A stretch of DNA of 40,357 bases from Nodosilinea sp. LEGE 07298 (lineage in GTDB: Bacteria; Cyanobacteriota; Cyanobacteriia; Phormidesmidales; Phormidesmidaceae): the NCBI RefSeq assembly GCF_015207265.1, contig NZ_JADEXE010000024.1:1-40357 (forward strand). Reading direction: 5' to 3'. A model generated the notes under the pieces. The model was given only the letters and a program-made list of their open reading frames with translations. It ran no database searches and had not been told where the DNA came from. The position numbers were made by a program, and so were the translations under genes. Positions within the stretch are counted from its first letter, which is position 1. Each line of letters opens with the position of its first letter. Positions 7,887 to 16,253 of the stretch are shown here, in pieces.

Positions 7887-9569
7887 CTACTCAAAGACAA
7901 TCGTTTCCTGCTTCTGAAGCTGCTTTTTCTCGCGGGGAGTGAGCTTGCGGCGACGGCTGGCGTCCTCTAGGCGCTGCTGCAAGCGCTCTTTTTGGTCAAT
8001 CTCGGGCAGCTTCAGCACAATGCCTGCCGCCAGCCAGTAATACACATTCACCGGATCCACATCCAGCGGGTAGTAGTAGGGAAAGATGCTGATAAACAGC
8101 ACAAACACCCACATTGACGCGCCGTAGCCTCGCAGGTTGGGGTCTTTGATCGAGCGGTAGGCCTTGAAGGTGGCGATCGTAAGGCCGAGGTAAACCGCCA
8201 GGGTGGCCAGCAGCCCTAGGGGACCAATCTCGTAGAGCAGCTTGGGATGATAGGTTTCGACCAGCTCGGTTTTGCCAAAAATGCGGGCGGCATTGGTAGC
8301 GCGACCTACCCCTCGGCCCAAAATGCCCTCCTGCTGGTTTTGAGCCCACTGAAACTGCTGCAGGATAAATTCGTGGGGTGGCGAGGCGTCCCAACGGCTC
8401 TGGAAGCTAGCCAACCGCTCGCTGACCACTACCGGGTTTTGGGCCATAAACACCGTCAAAATGACGGCCAACCCAATGCCCACCGGCAAAAACCGCTTCA
8501 GGTTGGCCACCTGCCCAGTGAGAATTAGCAGACCCACAATCGTGACAGGCACCAGGGCTAGAGCAATGCGCTGCCCCGACACCACAGCCATTACCCCGAC
8601 CGCCGCCAGCGAAACCAGGCCGACGATGCGCCAGATCGGGCTGCGATCGCTAAAGGCTGTACCAAAGGCAAAAAAGCCGCTGGAGATTAAAAACCAGCCC
8701 CACTGCCAGGGCGCATTAAAGGTGCCCGGCAGCCGAATCTGCCCCTGGGAGGGCGCATACAGCAGCGACCCGCCCACAAAACAGCGAGCCTGTAGCGAGG
8801 CTTTAAACAGGTCTTCGCCCTCGCCAATGGTGCCGGGGCAAACCCCGGTTTTGAGCATGAGAAACTGCATTAACCCTAGCCCGCAGCAGACTAGAATGAG
8901 CACCACTTGGAGGCGCAGCAGAAAGTACACGTCTTCGCGATCGCGCAGCAGATAGTAAATGCACGGAATAATCAGCACGTAGCCGATCAGCACCTTCAGC
9001 CCCAGCACGCCAATTAGCATGGGCACTTCTCCCCCTGCGGCATCGAGCTGTTGTCCGCCATTGACCACCAGCAGGGTAAGGCTGCACAACCCCAGCAGCA
9101 CCATCAGCGGAATTTTGATCATTCGAGGCATGATCAGCGGCTGTCGGGTGCGGCGGCAAAACTGCATGACCCCAATTAGCGCCGGTATGTAAATGGCATC
9201 CTTAGCCAACTGCAAAATACCGCTACCCCCCAGCGCGTAGACCACGGTGCCGCTAAAGGGCACGTAGATAATCAGTCCATAAATGGCCTGGCGCGGATAT
9301 TTGAAGGAGAGGGCGAGACAGGCGATCGCCACCACCGCCGCCAACCCCAGCTTGGGTTCGCCCAAGATCGCCAGCAGCACCCCAATCAGTCCAGCCGCAA
9401 ACAGCGTAGCTGACAGGTATTGAATCAGTGCCTTACGCGCCTTTTGGGCCTGGCGCTTCTGCGCCCGCGCTTCTTTGCGGCTGAGCGGAGCCGCTTGATC
9501 GGCTCCGCTCGCTTTCTTTTTGCCTCGCGGCCGGGGCACGCTGACCTGGGGCTGGGGAGTATCTACCAC
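7887..9569 (-). CDS. hpsL: O-antigen-ligase-like polysaccharide protein, probable HpsL
   Basis: The 560-residue product is a polytopic inner-membrane protein. The first 45 or so residues are very basic (RGKKK, SRKEARAQKRQAQKARK). About eleven hydrophobic segments follow, with a large loop at about residues 245-285 and another at about 380-440 that contains GRGVGRATNAARIFG. The C-terminus is again charged and coiled-coil-like (QKERLQQRLEDASRRRK). This architecture fits Wzy/O-antigen ligases and in particular the cyanobacterial hormogonium polysaccharide protein HpsL, needed for secreted gliding polysaccharide. The name HpsL is from memory of the family; the O-antigen-ligase-like fold is the safer call. 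The start is GTG. The pil operon in the same window would fit a motility role. Confidence 0.7.
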   Translation of the reverse strand: MVDTPQPQVSVPRPRGKKKASGADQAAPLSRKEARAQKRQAQKARKALIQYLSATLFAAGLIGVLLAILGEPKLGLAAVVAIACLALSFKYPRQAIYGLIIYVPFSGTVVYALGGSGILQLAKDAIYIPALIGVMQFCRRTRQPLIMPRMIKIPLMVLLGLCSLTLLVVNGGQQLDAAGGEVPMLIGVLGLKVLIGYVLIIPCIYYLLRDREDVYFLLRLQVVLILVCCGLGLMQFLMLKTGVCPGTIGEGEDLFKASLQARCFVGGSLLYAPSQGQIRLPGTFNAPWQWGWFLISSGFFAFGTAFSDRSPIWRIVGLVSLAAVGVMAVVSGQRIALALVPVTIVGLLILTGQVANLKRFLPVGIGLAVILTVFMAQNPVVVSERLASFQSRWDASPPHEFILQQFQWAQNQQEGILGRGVGRATNAARIFGKTELVETYHPKLLYEIGPLGLLATLAVYLGLTIATFKAYRSIKDPNLRGYGASMWVFVLFISIFPYYYPLDVDPVNVYYWLAAGIVLKLPEIDQKERLQQRLEDASRRRKLTPREKKQLQKQETIVFE

Positions 9570-9667
9570 GGCACGATCGAATGAGGGCCACTGCCAGGGT
9601 AGCCTCTGAACTGAGGATTCTGCCTGGCAACGTGTCGTAACTAAATCAACCGCCGCAATAAAACGAT

Positions 9668-9700
9668 AAAAAAGAGGTGCCTGAATAGGTAGGCACCCCT
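9668..9700 (-). terminator. Rho-independent terminator of nrdJ
   Basis: Read on the minus strand, the stem GGTGCCT/AGGCACC (9691-9697 pairing with 9676-9682, with two further pairs across a mismatch) is followed by TTTTTT. It lies about 43 bases after the ribonucleotide reductase stop and before the HpsL-like gene, so it should end the nrdJ transcript. Confidence 0.8.
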
Positions 9701-9742
9701 TTCGCTATCTCTCTATTCCTACCCCCTCGTACTCAGGCCAAC

Positions 9743-11926
9743 CTAGTCGGGCTTTTGCTCCGGCATCATGCACTTGTCGGAGTCACAGCCCGCCGGGCCA
9801 GCCTCGATCACCTCGCCCGCATCGTAGCGCGACAGGGCGGAGTGGAAGTTGTCGGTGCCGCGCCGGGCTTCTAACTGCTGTTTTTGAGCCTCAAAGGTCG
9901 CTTTATCGATAGGCTCAAAAGGCAGACGGGGGAAGGTTTGCAGGTCGTCGAATCGGGCCAGCAGGGCGGCAGAGATATAGCCCTCATCGTTTTGGATCAC
10001 CTCGTAGATGCGCTCGGCCAGCGACTCTAGCTCGGGTTCGCGAAACTCGATCGTGGCGGAGGTATTGTGGGTGGTGTAGTGCTTCTGCACCTGCATATAG
10101 AAATCAAACTGAGCCGCCGCCGAGAATTTTTCGATCGCAATTTCGTCCGCTCCAGGCAGGTTAGCCCAAGGCACTTCAACCGGAATTTCGACCAGCCACT
10201 CGGTGCAGCGAGGGTCGAAGGGGTCGTTGAGCAAACCGCCGTTCTCGTCCTTATCCGACTGGGATGGCACGATGGTATAGCCGTAGTCGATACAGGCCAT
10301 AGCCACGGGGTCATTTTTGCGAAAGGTGATGCGGCGAATGAAGCGCTGAGCCTTGGGGGGGTGCCAGCCGGGGCTAGCGCCAGTCAGCAGCGACTTGGTG
10401 CCCGCAGGCTGTACGGTGGTGCAGCGGTTGGGGCACACCAGACCGTGGCGATCGCAGTACTCACCCACTACCCGGTGCACAGTATCTTTCCAGCGGGTCA
10501 GGTACTCTTCTTCTTTAGCTTTGAAATCTAGCCCTGGCATGGTGTTGGGGCGACCTGCCTCCCACCAGCGCAGCCACTCGACCCCAAAGGCATTGACGAA
10601 GAAGTCAAACAACCCGGTAAAAGAGACGCCGACGATCGGGTCTTCTAATCGAGACTGCTGGTAGCGAGGCTCCTGGAACTGGTGGTTGAGCAGCACCGCT
10701 ACAGATAGCGCCGCCGCCGTGAAGGCGTCTTCTTGGTCCTTCAAGTTTTCAGGGTTGAGCTGGTTGAGGTGTACCTCAGCGAGGTTGCAGTGAAAGTTGG
10801 ATCCAATTATCTCGCCGCAGGGGTTGAGACCGTAGCGATCATCCGCTCCGGCCCGCTTTTTCGCTTCCCCGGCCCACTGGATTGCGCCTTCGCCCGAGTA
10901 GAACTGCTTGCGCACCGAATCCACGCAGTCTTGCAAGCTGGGCTTGGTGTGAAACACGCGGGTATGGTTAGCCATGCGCAACACATCGCGCTCGGGGTCG
11001 ATGCGCCAGTTGCCCTCAGCGTCCTGCTGCCAGAGATTGTCTTTGGCGTTGGCGGCCAGGTCGTCAGCGCTGTCGAACTGCCTCATGCCCGCAGATCTTC
11101 GAATATTGCCGGCCACCACGCAGGCGGCGGCTTCGTCGATTAGCAGGCAGCACTCGACCGAGTTGAGCTGGCGACCGTGAGCTTTTTTGAGAATGGTGGC
11201 GCAGCGATCGTAGAGCAGCGATAACCGGACGGGGTTGGCGACGCCGCCAAAGCCCTTGAGCTTTTCGCCTGCGGGGCGCACGTCGCGCAGATCGATGGTG
11301 ACGTTGACATCGCCAGCAAAGCTCTCATCGGTAGAAAGCTCTAGCAGGGTTTCGTAGGATTTTACCCAGCCCTGGCGGCTGTCGCCCACGCGAATGGTGA
11401 CCTGGTCACCGTCGATCGCCACGTCGGTGACTTCGCGGCGATCGGCCACAGGGGTTTCGCCAATGTCGCCCGCCATAGTGACGATTAGGCGGTTGCGAAT
11501 AGCAGGGATTTGGCTAATGTATTTGGGTTCTAAAATTGCCCCGGTGCCGCAGCCCATCATGGCCAGATCCATCATCAGGCCGAAGGCACGCCAGTCAACC
11601 ACATTGGTGCTTGTGCAGTTGTAGGCTCCCGAAAAATTCTCGGGCTGCTTGCTCCAGGCGGTGCCGCCCACCCACAGCCAGCGACCCGAGGGTAAAGCTT
11701 TAACCTGGCGCTGCATGCGGTTGAGTAGGGCGGTTTCGTCAGGAGTGAGGTGGCCCAGTTCGACTAGGCCCGCTAGGGTGCGATCGCACACCTGATCCCA
11801 GGTTTCGCGCTGCCCCTCCACCACCTCACCCCGGCGGCTGTAGGTGCGGTAAAACACAGGAAACGCCGCTGGTGCTGCCTCAGGGAATGGCCCCTGCTGC
11901 CGGGTACGGGGAAGTTCTTGAACCAT
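9743..11926 (-). CDS. nrdJ: Class II adenosylcobalamin-dependent ribonucleoside-triphosphate reductase
   Basis: This enzyme makes deoxyribonucleotides without oxygen dependence, using adenosylcobalamin to generate a thiyl radical. The 727-residue monomeric type matches the Lactobacillus leichmannii RTPR family. The active-site cysteines are visible: the first redox Cys in FSGAYNCTSTNV (about residue 106), the thiyl Cys in GLNPCGEI and its redox partner in NFHCNLAEVHLNQ. The C-terminal shuttle pair is CDSDKC. The radical-site Glu is in NPCGEI. No intein interrupts the active-site region, although inteins are frequent in cyanobacterial homologues. The gene is monocistronic, with a terminator at 9668-9700. 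The upstream region carries three imperfect 15-base repeats that may be an operator. Confidence 0.95.
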   Translation of the reverse strand: MVQELPRTRQQGPFPEAAPAAFPVFYRTYSRRGEVVEGQRETWDQVCDRTLAGLVELGHLTPDETALLNRMQRQVKALPSGRWLWVGGTAWSKQPENFSGAYNCTSTNVVDWRAFGLMMDLAMMGCGTGAILEPKYISQIPAIRNRLIVTMAGDIGETPVADRREVTDVAIDGDQVTIRVGDSRQGWVKSYETLLELSTDESFAGDVNVTIDLRDVRPAGEKLKGFGGVANPVRLSLLYDRCATILKKAHGRQLNSVECCLLIDEAAACVVAGNIRRSAGMRQFDSADDLAANAKDNLWQQDAEGNWRIDPERDVLRMANHTRVFHTKPSLQDCVDSVRKQFYSGEGAIQWAGEAKKRAGADDRYGLNPCGEIIGSNFHCNLAEVHLNQLNPENLKDQEDAFTAAALSVAVLLNHQFQEPRYQQSRLEDPIVGVSFTGLFDFFVNAFGVEWLRWWEAGRPNTMPGLDFKAKEEEYLTRWKDTVHRVVGEYCDRHGLVCPNRCTTVQPAGTKSLLTGASPGWHPPKAQRFIRRITFRKNDPVAMACIDYGYTIVPSQSDKDENGGLLNDPFDPRCTEWLVEIPVEVPWANLPGADEIAIEKFSAAAQFDFYMQVQKHYTTHNTSATIEFREPELESLAERIYEVIQNDEGYISAALLARFDDLQTFPRLPFEPIDKATFEAQKQQLEARRGTDNFHSALSRYDAGEVIEAGPAGCDSDKCMMPEQKPD

Positions 11927-11963
11927 GGGATCAGCCTTTTACTAGCGAGAGAGGACGTAGATT

Positions 11964-12009
11964 CAGTGCGTTATCAAACACTGTGCTATCAAATCAGTGC
12001 GTTGTCACC
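11964..12009. promoter_or_regulatory. Three tandem 15-base repeats upstream of nrdJ, candidate operator
   Basis: The units are CAGTGCGTTATCAAA (11964-11978), CACTGTGCTATCAAA (11979-11993) and CAGTGCGTTGTCACC (11995-12009). They recur every 15-16 bases, about 1.5 helical turns, and begin 38 bases upstream of the nrdJ start. Such phasing is typical of cooperative regulator binding. They do not match the classical NrdR-box palindrome, so no regulator is named. Confidence 0.4.
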
Positions 12010-12270
12010 CAGACCGGGTGCGAAGAAACCGCATGAATCGGCAGAATCTTAGCCCAAGTTCAGCGGATCGCCCCAATGGTCGATCATCATAACGGATTAT
12101 TTTCAGATGTAGTGTTCGAAAATCAACTTTCCGCTAGATTTAGCGCTACATCTGGGACGGCGACGGCCATCGCCTGAACTGCCAGGATCCTCTCAGTTTT
12201 CTCAGCCAGCCCTTAATACCCCCTCAGATGACCGTCAGGATGCGTTTAGGAAGGTGGCAGAAGATAGCCA

Positions 12271-12294
12271 CAGGCATCAATCAGTTGATGCCTG
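12271..12294 (+). promoter_or_regulatory. Perfect 10-bp hairpin in the leader of the DUF4278 gene
   Basis: CAGGCATCAA (12271-12280) and TTGATGCCTG (12285-12294) pair perfectly around a TCAG tetraloop, 26 bases before the start codon at 12321. There is no U-tract, so it is not a standard terminator. It could be an mRNA 5' stabiliser, a regulator half-site pair or a translation control element. Confidence 0.5.
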
Positions 12295-12320
12295 CATAAA
12301 TTGTTTGAGGAGACCTCACT

Positions 12321-12500
12321 ATGCGCCTCTCTTTCCTAGGCCAGTCCTACGCCACATCACCGCCTACCGTTGAGACAATTCCCAGCCTCGATACGCTTGT
12401 CTTCCTAGGGGTGTCTTACCCTGGCAGGCAGTTGAGTACGGCAACTCAGCCGCGATCGCCCGAAGCCTACACCTACCGGGGTCATCGCTATACTCGGTAA
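12321..12500 (+). CDS. DUF4278 domain small protein
   Basis: This 59-residue protein starts at the ATG at 12321, with GAGGAG eight bases upstream. It has the layout of the cyanobacterial DUF4278 family: a short beta-rich N-terminal unit (MRLSFLGQSYATSPPTVE), a second similar unit (LVFLGVSYPG) and the closing motif AYTYRGHRYTR, comparable to the YRGxxYR ending of that family. The unit (F/Y)xGxxY occurs three times. No signal peptide or membrane helix is seen. Function is unknown. Many cyanobacterial members are small abundant or stress-responsive proteins, but that is general family knowledge and is not shown here. Confidence 0.75.
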   Translation: MRLSFLGQSYATSPPTVETIPSLDTLVFLGVSYPGRQLSTATQPRSPEAYTYRGHRYTR

Positions 12501-12615
12501 TATCCTGCAGCGAAATTGGGCCTTTGGGCTGAGGCCAGCTCAAAAGCCCGGTTTTCTGCAACCCGTTCTTCAATAGCTCAGTTCTTTCCCCTGTTTAGCA
12601 CCCAGGAGATTACCC

Positions 12616-12822
12616 ATGGAACGCGTTTGTTGGGAAGATTTTAAACACAAGTATGGAACCCATGATCAGCTCAAAGCCTGGGCTGAGTATCAGCGAGCCT
12701 ACCAGCGGTGGCGGCAAGCAAAGCTGAACGCTACTCGGCTTGAGCAGACCTATGCTGATGGCACAGCTACTGACTCCGCGATCGCCGCTGCCGTATCAGT
12801 CTGCCGCTTCGCTTCCAGGTAG
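12616..12822 (+). CDS. Small hypothetical protein, 3' end overlapping the radical SAM gene
   Basis: The 68-residue product starts at the ATG at 12616 with AGGAG nine bases upstream. The first 47 residues form a basic, Trp/Tyr-rich amphipathic helix (KAWAEYQRAYQRWRQAKL). The last 24 codons (from 12750) lie antiparallel over the 3' end of the minus-strand radical SAM gene, including a HIP1 site. The composition changes there (TDSAIAAAVSVCRFASR), which suggests that an original stop was lost and the frame ran on. I do not recognise a family. The strong binding site and the position behind the DUF4278 gene make a real gene likely, though not certain. Confidence 0.55.
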   Translation: MERVCWEDFKHKYGTHDQLKAWAEYQRAYQRWRQAKLNATRLEQTYADGTATDSAIAAAVSVCRFASR

Positions 12823-14363
12823 GCGGCCAGCTGCTCCTCAATGTTTTGCCGCACGATCTGGCGGAAGTCGAGGAAGTGCTCGGCCTGGGCACAGACTGAA
12901 ATATAGTTGGCCGTCACCGCCGGGTAGCGCCGCAGCATAGTCGCTAGGTTGAGCCAAAACCGCAGACGAGTTTTACGCAGAATCCCCTGCCGCCACACCA
13001 CGATTAGAAAAGCACGAATCGTGATCCAGTTGATATCAGGGGCACCAGCCGAAACAGTGCGGTTTTTGTAGTTGCGCTTTTGGGCCTCGCCCAGCATTAA
13101 AAAGTGGCGGAAGGTGCGATTGAGTACCGTCAGCGGGTCATAGAGATCCCAGAAGACCTGAATGTATTCTTCGGTGATTTCTTCAATGGGCCGCGTGGGC
13201 ACAAAGTTCATCAAGGTGGTCTGGTTGATGTCGGCGCTCTTGCCCAGCAGTCGACCTTCTTTCTCCAGGCGATGCCAGAGGGCGGTGTCGGGCAGGGCTT
13301 GCAGCATACTTACCAACGCGGTGGGAATGGCGGTTTGCTCAACGAATTCGTAGATGCGCCGACCGGCCCCCGACTTTTCGCCATCGAAGCCGACGATGAG
13401 CCCCGCCATCACCCGTAGCCCTGCATTGGCGATCGAAATGACCGACTCCGAGAGGGGGTCGCGCATATTTTGAAATTTTTTGGTCATGTTCAGGCTGTCG
13501 TCGTCCGGGGTTTCAATGCCCAAAAAGACGGTGCCGAAGTTGCAGTCGACCATCATCTGCATCAGTTCTGGATCTTGGGCCAGATCCACCGATGCCTCGG
13601 TGGCAAAGGAGAAGGGATAACCGTGCTCCTCCATCCAGGGTTTCATCGCTTTGAGCAGCAGTTTGACGTTGCGCTTGTTGCCGATAAAGTTGTCGTCGAC
13701 CATAAAAATGCTGCGCCGCCAGCCCAGGTCGTAGAGGCACTGCAGCTCGGCCAGCAGCTGCTCGGGCGCTTTGGTACGGGGTTTGCGCCCGTAGAGCACA
13801 ATAATGTCGCAAAACTCGCACTGAAAGGGACAGCCCCGCGAGAACTGTACCGACATCTCGGCGTAGGCGTCCATCTCTAGCAGGTCGTAGCGAGGCACGG
13901 GGGTGCTGGTAACATCGGGCTTTTCGCCGCCGGAGCGGAAGGTGCCGCGCTGGTCGCCCCGCTCCACCGCCTCCACAAACATGGGTAAAGTAATCTCGCC
14001 TTCATCCAGCACCAAAAAGTCGGCCCCAGCGGCTTCCGACTCCTGGGGTATGGCGGTGGGGTAAGGACCACCCACCGCCACCAGCTTGCCGTAGTGCTTG
14101 GCCGTTTGCACAACGTTCAAGAAGTCTGGGCGATGGACAATCATGGCCGAAACAATCACAATGTCAGCCCAGCGCCACTCGTTGTCGCGCACCTCACGCA
14201 CGTTGCGATCGACCAGTTTATAATTTTAGCTCTGGGGTAATATCGCCGCTACGGTCACTAGCCCTAAGGGAGGGAGCTGCGCCTTCAACCCAACCAGCTC
14301 CAGAGTTTTATCAAAAGACCAAAAGCTTTTCGGAAAACGTGGATAGACCAGAAGAATGTTCAT
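12750..14363 (-). pseudogene. B12-binding radical SAM protein gene split by an in-frame TAA
   Basis: From the ATG at 14363 the frame reads MNILLVYPRFPKSFWSFDKT and on to VTVAAILPQS. It then meets TAA at 14226-14228 and resumes in the same frame as NYKLVDRNVREVRDNEW through to a stop at 12750, 537 codons in all. The first part is the typical N-terminus of this cyanobacterial family, and without the stop the protein would have normal length. The downstream part keeps the B12-binding half (SAMIVHRPD, VAVGGPYPTA), the [4Fe-4S]-binding CPFQCEFC motif, a DUF4070-like region and the C-terminal helices. Translation could restart at GTG 14201, giving 483 residues without the first Rossmann strand. The family usually has Trp at the stop position. 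A real nonsense mutation, readthrough or a sequence error are all possible. Confidence 0.8.
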
Positions 14364-14657
14364 AGAGACCGTATAGGTACCCTCGCCATGCTAGAGGAGA
14401 TATCTGAAATAATCAAACGCAACACCTGAAGATCTATACCTTGGGCAGTAGAAAAATATTAAAAAAACTGCTACGCCAACCGACAAGACATCAACTCTTC
14501 TAATTTAGATCGGCGGACAAAATGAGGCTCTAGAGTCTAAGCATCAAGAGGAGTTTTTGATGCCCTGACGATCAGACGGAAGACAGCGACAATTGTTCGA
14601 TTACCGATCGCGCGATCGCGAAATATCTCAGCATGAGAATCGCCCTCAGTGGCGGCG

Positions 14658-16115
14658 CTAACGCCTGCCGATCGCGCGATCGCAGTTGTCACAGTGCCCA
14701 CAGCTGTCCATGCGCTGAGCCTCGGTGCGAAAGCCAAAGGCGACCAATAGCCCCTGCCAGCGACACTGGCGGCTGTGCAGAAACTGGTGCATCTGCTGGC
14801 TAGCTGACTCCTGCATCTCTGAAGACTGTTGAGACGTTGCGGTGAGCTGATAGTGAAATGGGCTAACCCACTCTAGCTGCCCTACACTGTGCAGCCACGA
14901 TAGGGAAATGGCCCCATGCTCAAACTGCTGGCTGATGTCGCGGACATCTCCACTGGGCGGAATCTGGCTCACCAAGCGCTGGGCCTTTTGCTGTAGCGCC
15001 TGGGTTTGAGCCTCGAAAAACTTGGCCCGCTGGCGATCGCCCGGTTCCAGCCAGCCCGTCGGCTCGCTCACCAGGGTCAGCGCCTCGGCGGCGTTGCCGT
15101 CACGTCCGGCTCTCCCCACCTCCTGTACGTACTCGGTAATGGTGCAGGGGGCCTGATAATGTACAACCCAGCGGGTATTGGACTTGCTGATCCCCATACC
15201 AAAAGCTGAGGTACAGACGACGAACTGGAGCCGGTCGGCCATCCAGTCGGCTTCAATTTGGCGGCGATCGCGGCTGCTTAACCCAGCATGGTACGGCGCT
15301 ACCCGATAGCGATCTGCCAACTGTTTGGCCAGAGCCTCGCTATCTCGGCGGGTGCGCACGTACACCAACCCTGCCTGGCCAGAATGCTGCTGCAAATAAC
15401 GCCGCAGCGAACCTTTGCGCTGCCCCTCACTGACCACCGCCTTAATGTGCAGATCGAGGTTGGGGCGATGGGGATTGAGCCGCACCACCTGGGGCGACTG
15501 GAGCTGCAAGACATCCTTCAAAATGTTTTGGGCTGCGGGGTCGGCGGTGGCGGTAAAGGCCGCGATCGGCAGCGTGCTGCCCGCTGGGCGACAGGCTAAG
15601 AGCGCCTGTCGTACTGCCCCCAACCGCCGGTAGGCCGGACGGAAGGTCTCACCCCATTGCACTAAACAGTGGGCTTCATCCAATATCAGCCCGTTGAGGC
15701 GCAGGCTGGGCTGGCACAGCCGTTCCCACACGGGTGAGCTGAGCAGGGTCTCCGGCGATACGTAGAGCAATCGTAAGGCTTGTTGCTCTAGCGCCTGAAG
15801 GGTTTTGCGACGCTGGGGCGGCGGCAGCTGGCTGTGGAGGGTAGCAGCGGGTAGGGCTTTGTCTTGGAGTTCTTGCACCTGATTTTCCATCAGCGCCACT
15901 AGAGGCGACACCACCAAGGTCAGGCCCGACTGTAGCAGCGCCGGCAGTTGGAAGCAGACGGATTTGCCCCCACCCGTTGGTAAGACTACCAGCACGTCGC
16001 GATGTTCAAGTAATGCTCTAACGATCGCATCTTGAGGCGAACGAAAGTCGCTGTAGCCCCAAATTTGCTGAAAGGCCTGAAGCACCTCGCTCCAGGCCAC
16101 AGAGTTCTCTGCCAT
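14658..16115 (-). CDS. recQ: ATP-dependent DNA helicase, short RecQ
   Basis: RecQ unwinds DNA 3'-5' in recombination and repair. The 485-residue product has the full helicase core: Q-motif region IWGYSDFRSPQ, Walker A LPTGGGKSVCFQLPA (about residues 50-64), DEAHCLVQWGETFRPAY (motif II plus the aromatic-rich loop), FTATAD (motif III) and QEVGRAGRDG (motif VI). It ends with a four-cysteine zinc site (C...CGHCDNC), so the winged-helix RQC and HRDC domains of long RecQ are absent. The ATG at 16115 has AAGGA upstream and is preferred to an in-frame TTG at 16151. Downstream are two HIP1-derived repeats and no clear terminator. Confidence 0.92.
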   Translation of the reverse strand: MAENSVAWSEVLQAFQQIWGYSDFRSPQDAIVRALLEHRDVLVVLPTGGGKSVCFQLPALLQSGLTLVVSPLVALMENQVQELQDKALPAATLHSQLPPPQRRKTLQALEQQALRLLYVSPETLLSSPVWERLCQPSLRLNGLILDEAHCLVQWGETFRPAYRRLGAVRQALLACRPAGSTLPIAAFTATADPAAQNILKDVLQLQSPQVVRLNPHRPNLDLHIKAVVSEGQRKGSLRRYLQQHSGQAGLVYVRTRRDSEALAKQLADRYRVAPYHAGLSSRDRRQIEADWMADRLQFVVCTSAFGMGISKSNTRWVVHYQAPCTITEYVQEVGRAGRDGNAAEALTLVSEPTGWLEPGDRQRAKFFEAQTQALQQKAQRLVSQIPPSGDVRDISQQFEHGAISLSWLHSVGQLEWVSPFHYQLTATSQQSSEMQESASQQMHQFLHSRQCRWQGLLVAFGFRTEAQRMDSCGHCDNCDRAIGRR

Positions 16116-16157
16116 TGCAACATCCTTAAGCTGTGCTTTCAGAATGCCCAAGCAGAA

Positions 16158-16197
16158 AACAAAGGAGGACCGCTATCGATAGCAGTCCTCCTTTGTT
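16158..16197 (-). terminator. Long hairpin terminator after the beta-barrel protein gene
   Basis: AACAAAGGAGGAC (16158-16170) pairs perfectly with GTCCTCCTTTGTT (16185-16197). After one mismatch the inner palindrome GCTATCGATAGC extends the stem to 18 pairs. On the minus strand the stem runs into TTGTTTTC, a U-rich tail. It lies 56 bases past the stop of the gene at 16254 and 43 bases before the recQ start, so it should insulate recQ. The arm also contains a GGAGG-like sequence. Confidence 0.8.
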
Positions 16198-16253
16198 CAA
16201 GTATTTAGCTCGGCTTCAGTCAGGTCTCACCAAGCACATATCCCGTTCAGGCC

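Larger units (their letters stand above)
11927..12320. other. Intergenic region between divergent nrdJ and DUF4278 gene
   Basis: This 394-bp region holds the promoters of two divergent genes. It contains three imperfect 15-base direct repeats close to nrdJ (11964-12009) and a perfect hairpin 26 bases before the DUF4278 start (12271-12294). I looked for a cobalamin riboswitch on the nrdJ side and found no recognisable B12-box sequence. No reading frame here looks coding. Confidence 0.6.

Noticed and set aside
10067-10531. Long plus-strand frames opposite nrdJ, accD, gap, ribBA and the DUF3536 gene
   Set aside because: They mirror high-GC coding sequence on the other strand, lack ribosome binding sites and have no recognisable domains.
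11927-12320. Cobalamin riboswitch upstream of the B12-dependent reductase
   Set aside because: I looked for a B12-box-like element and the associated long leader structure on the minus strand and saw none.
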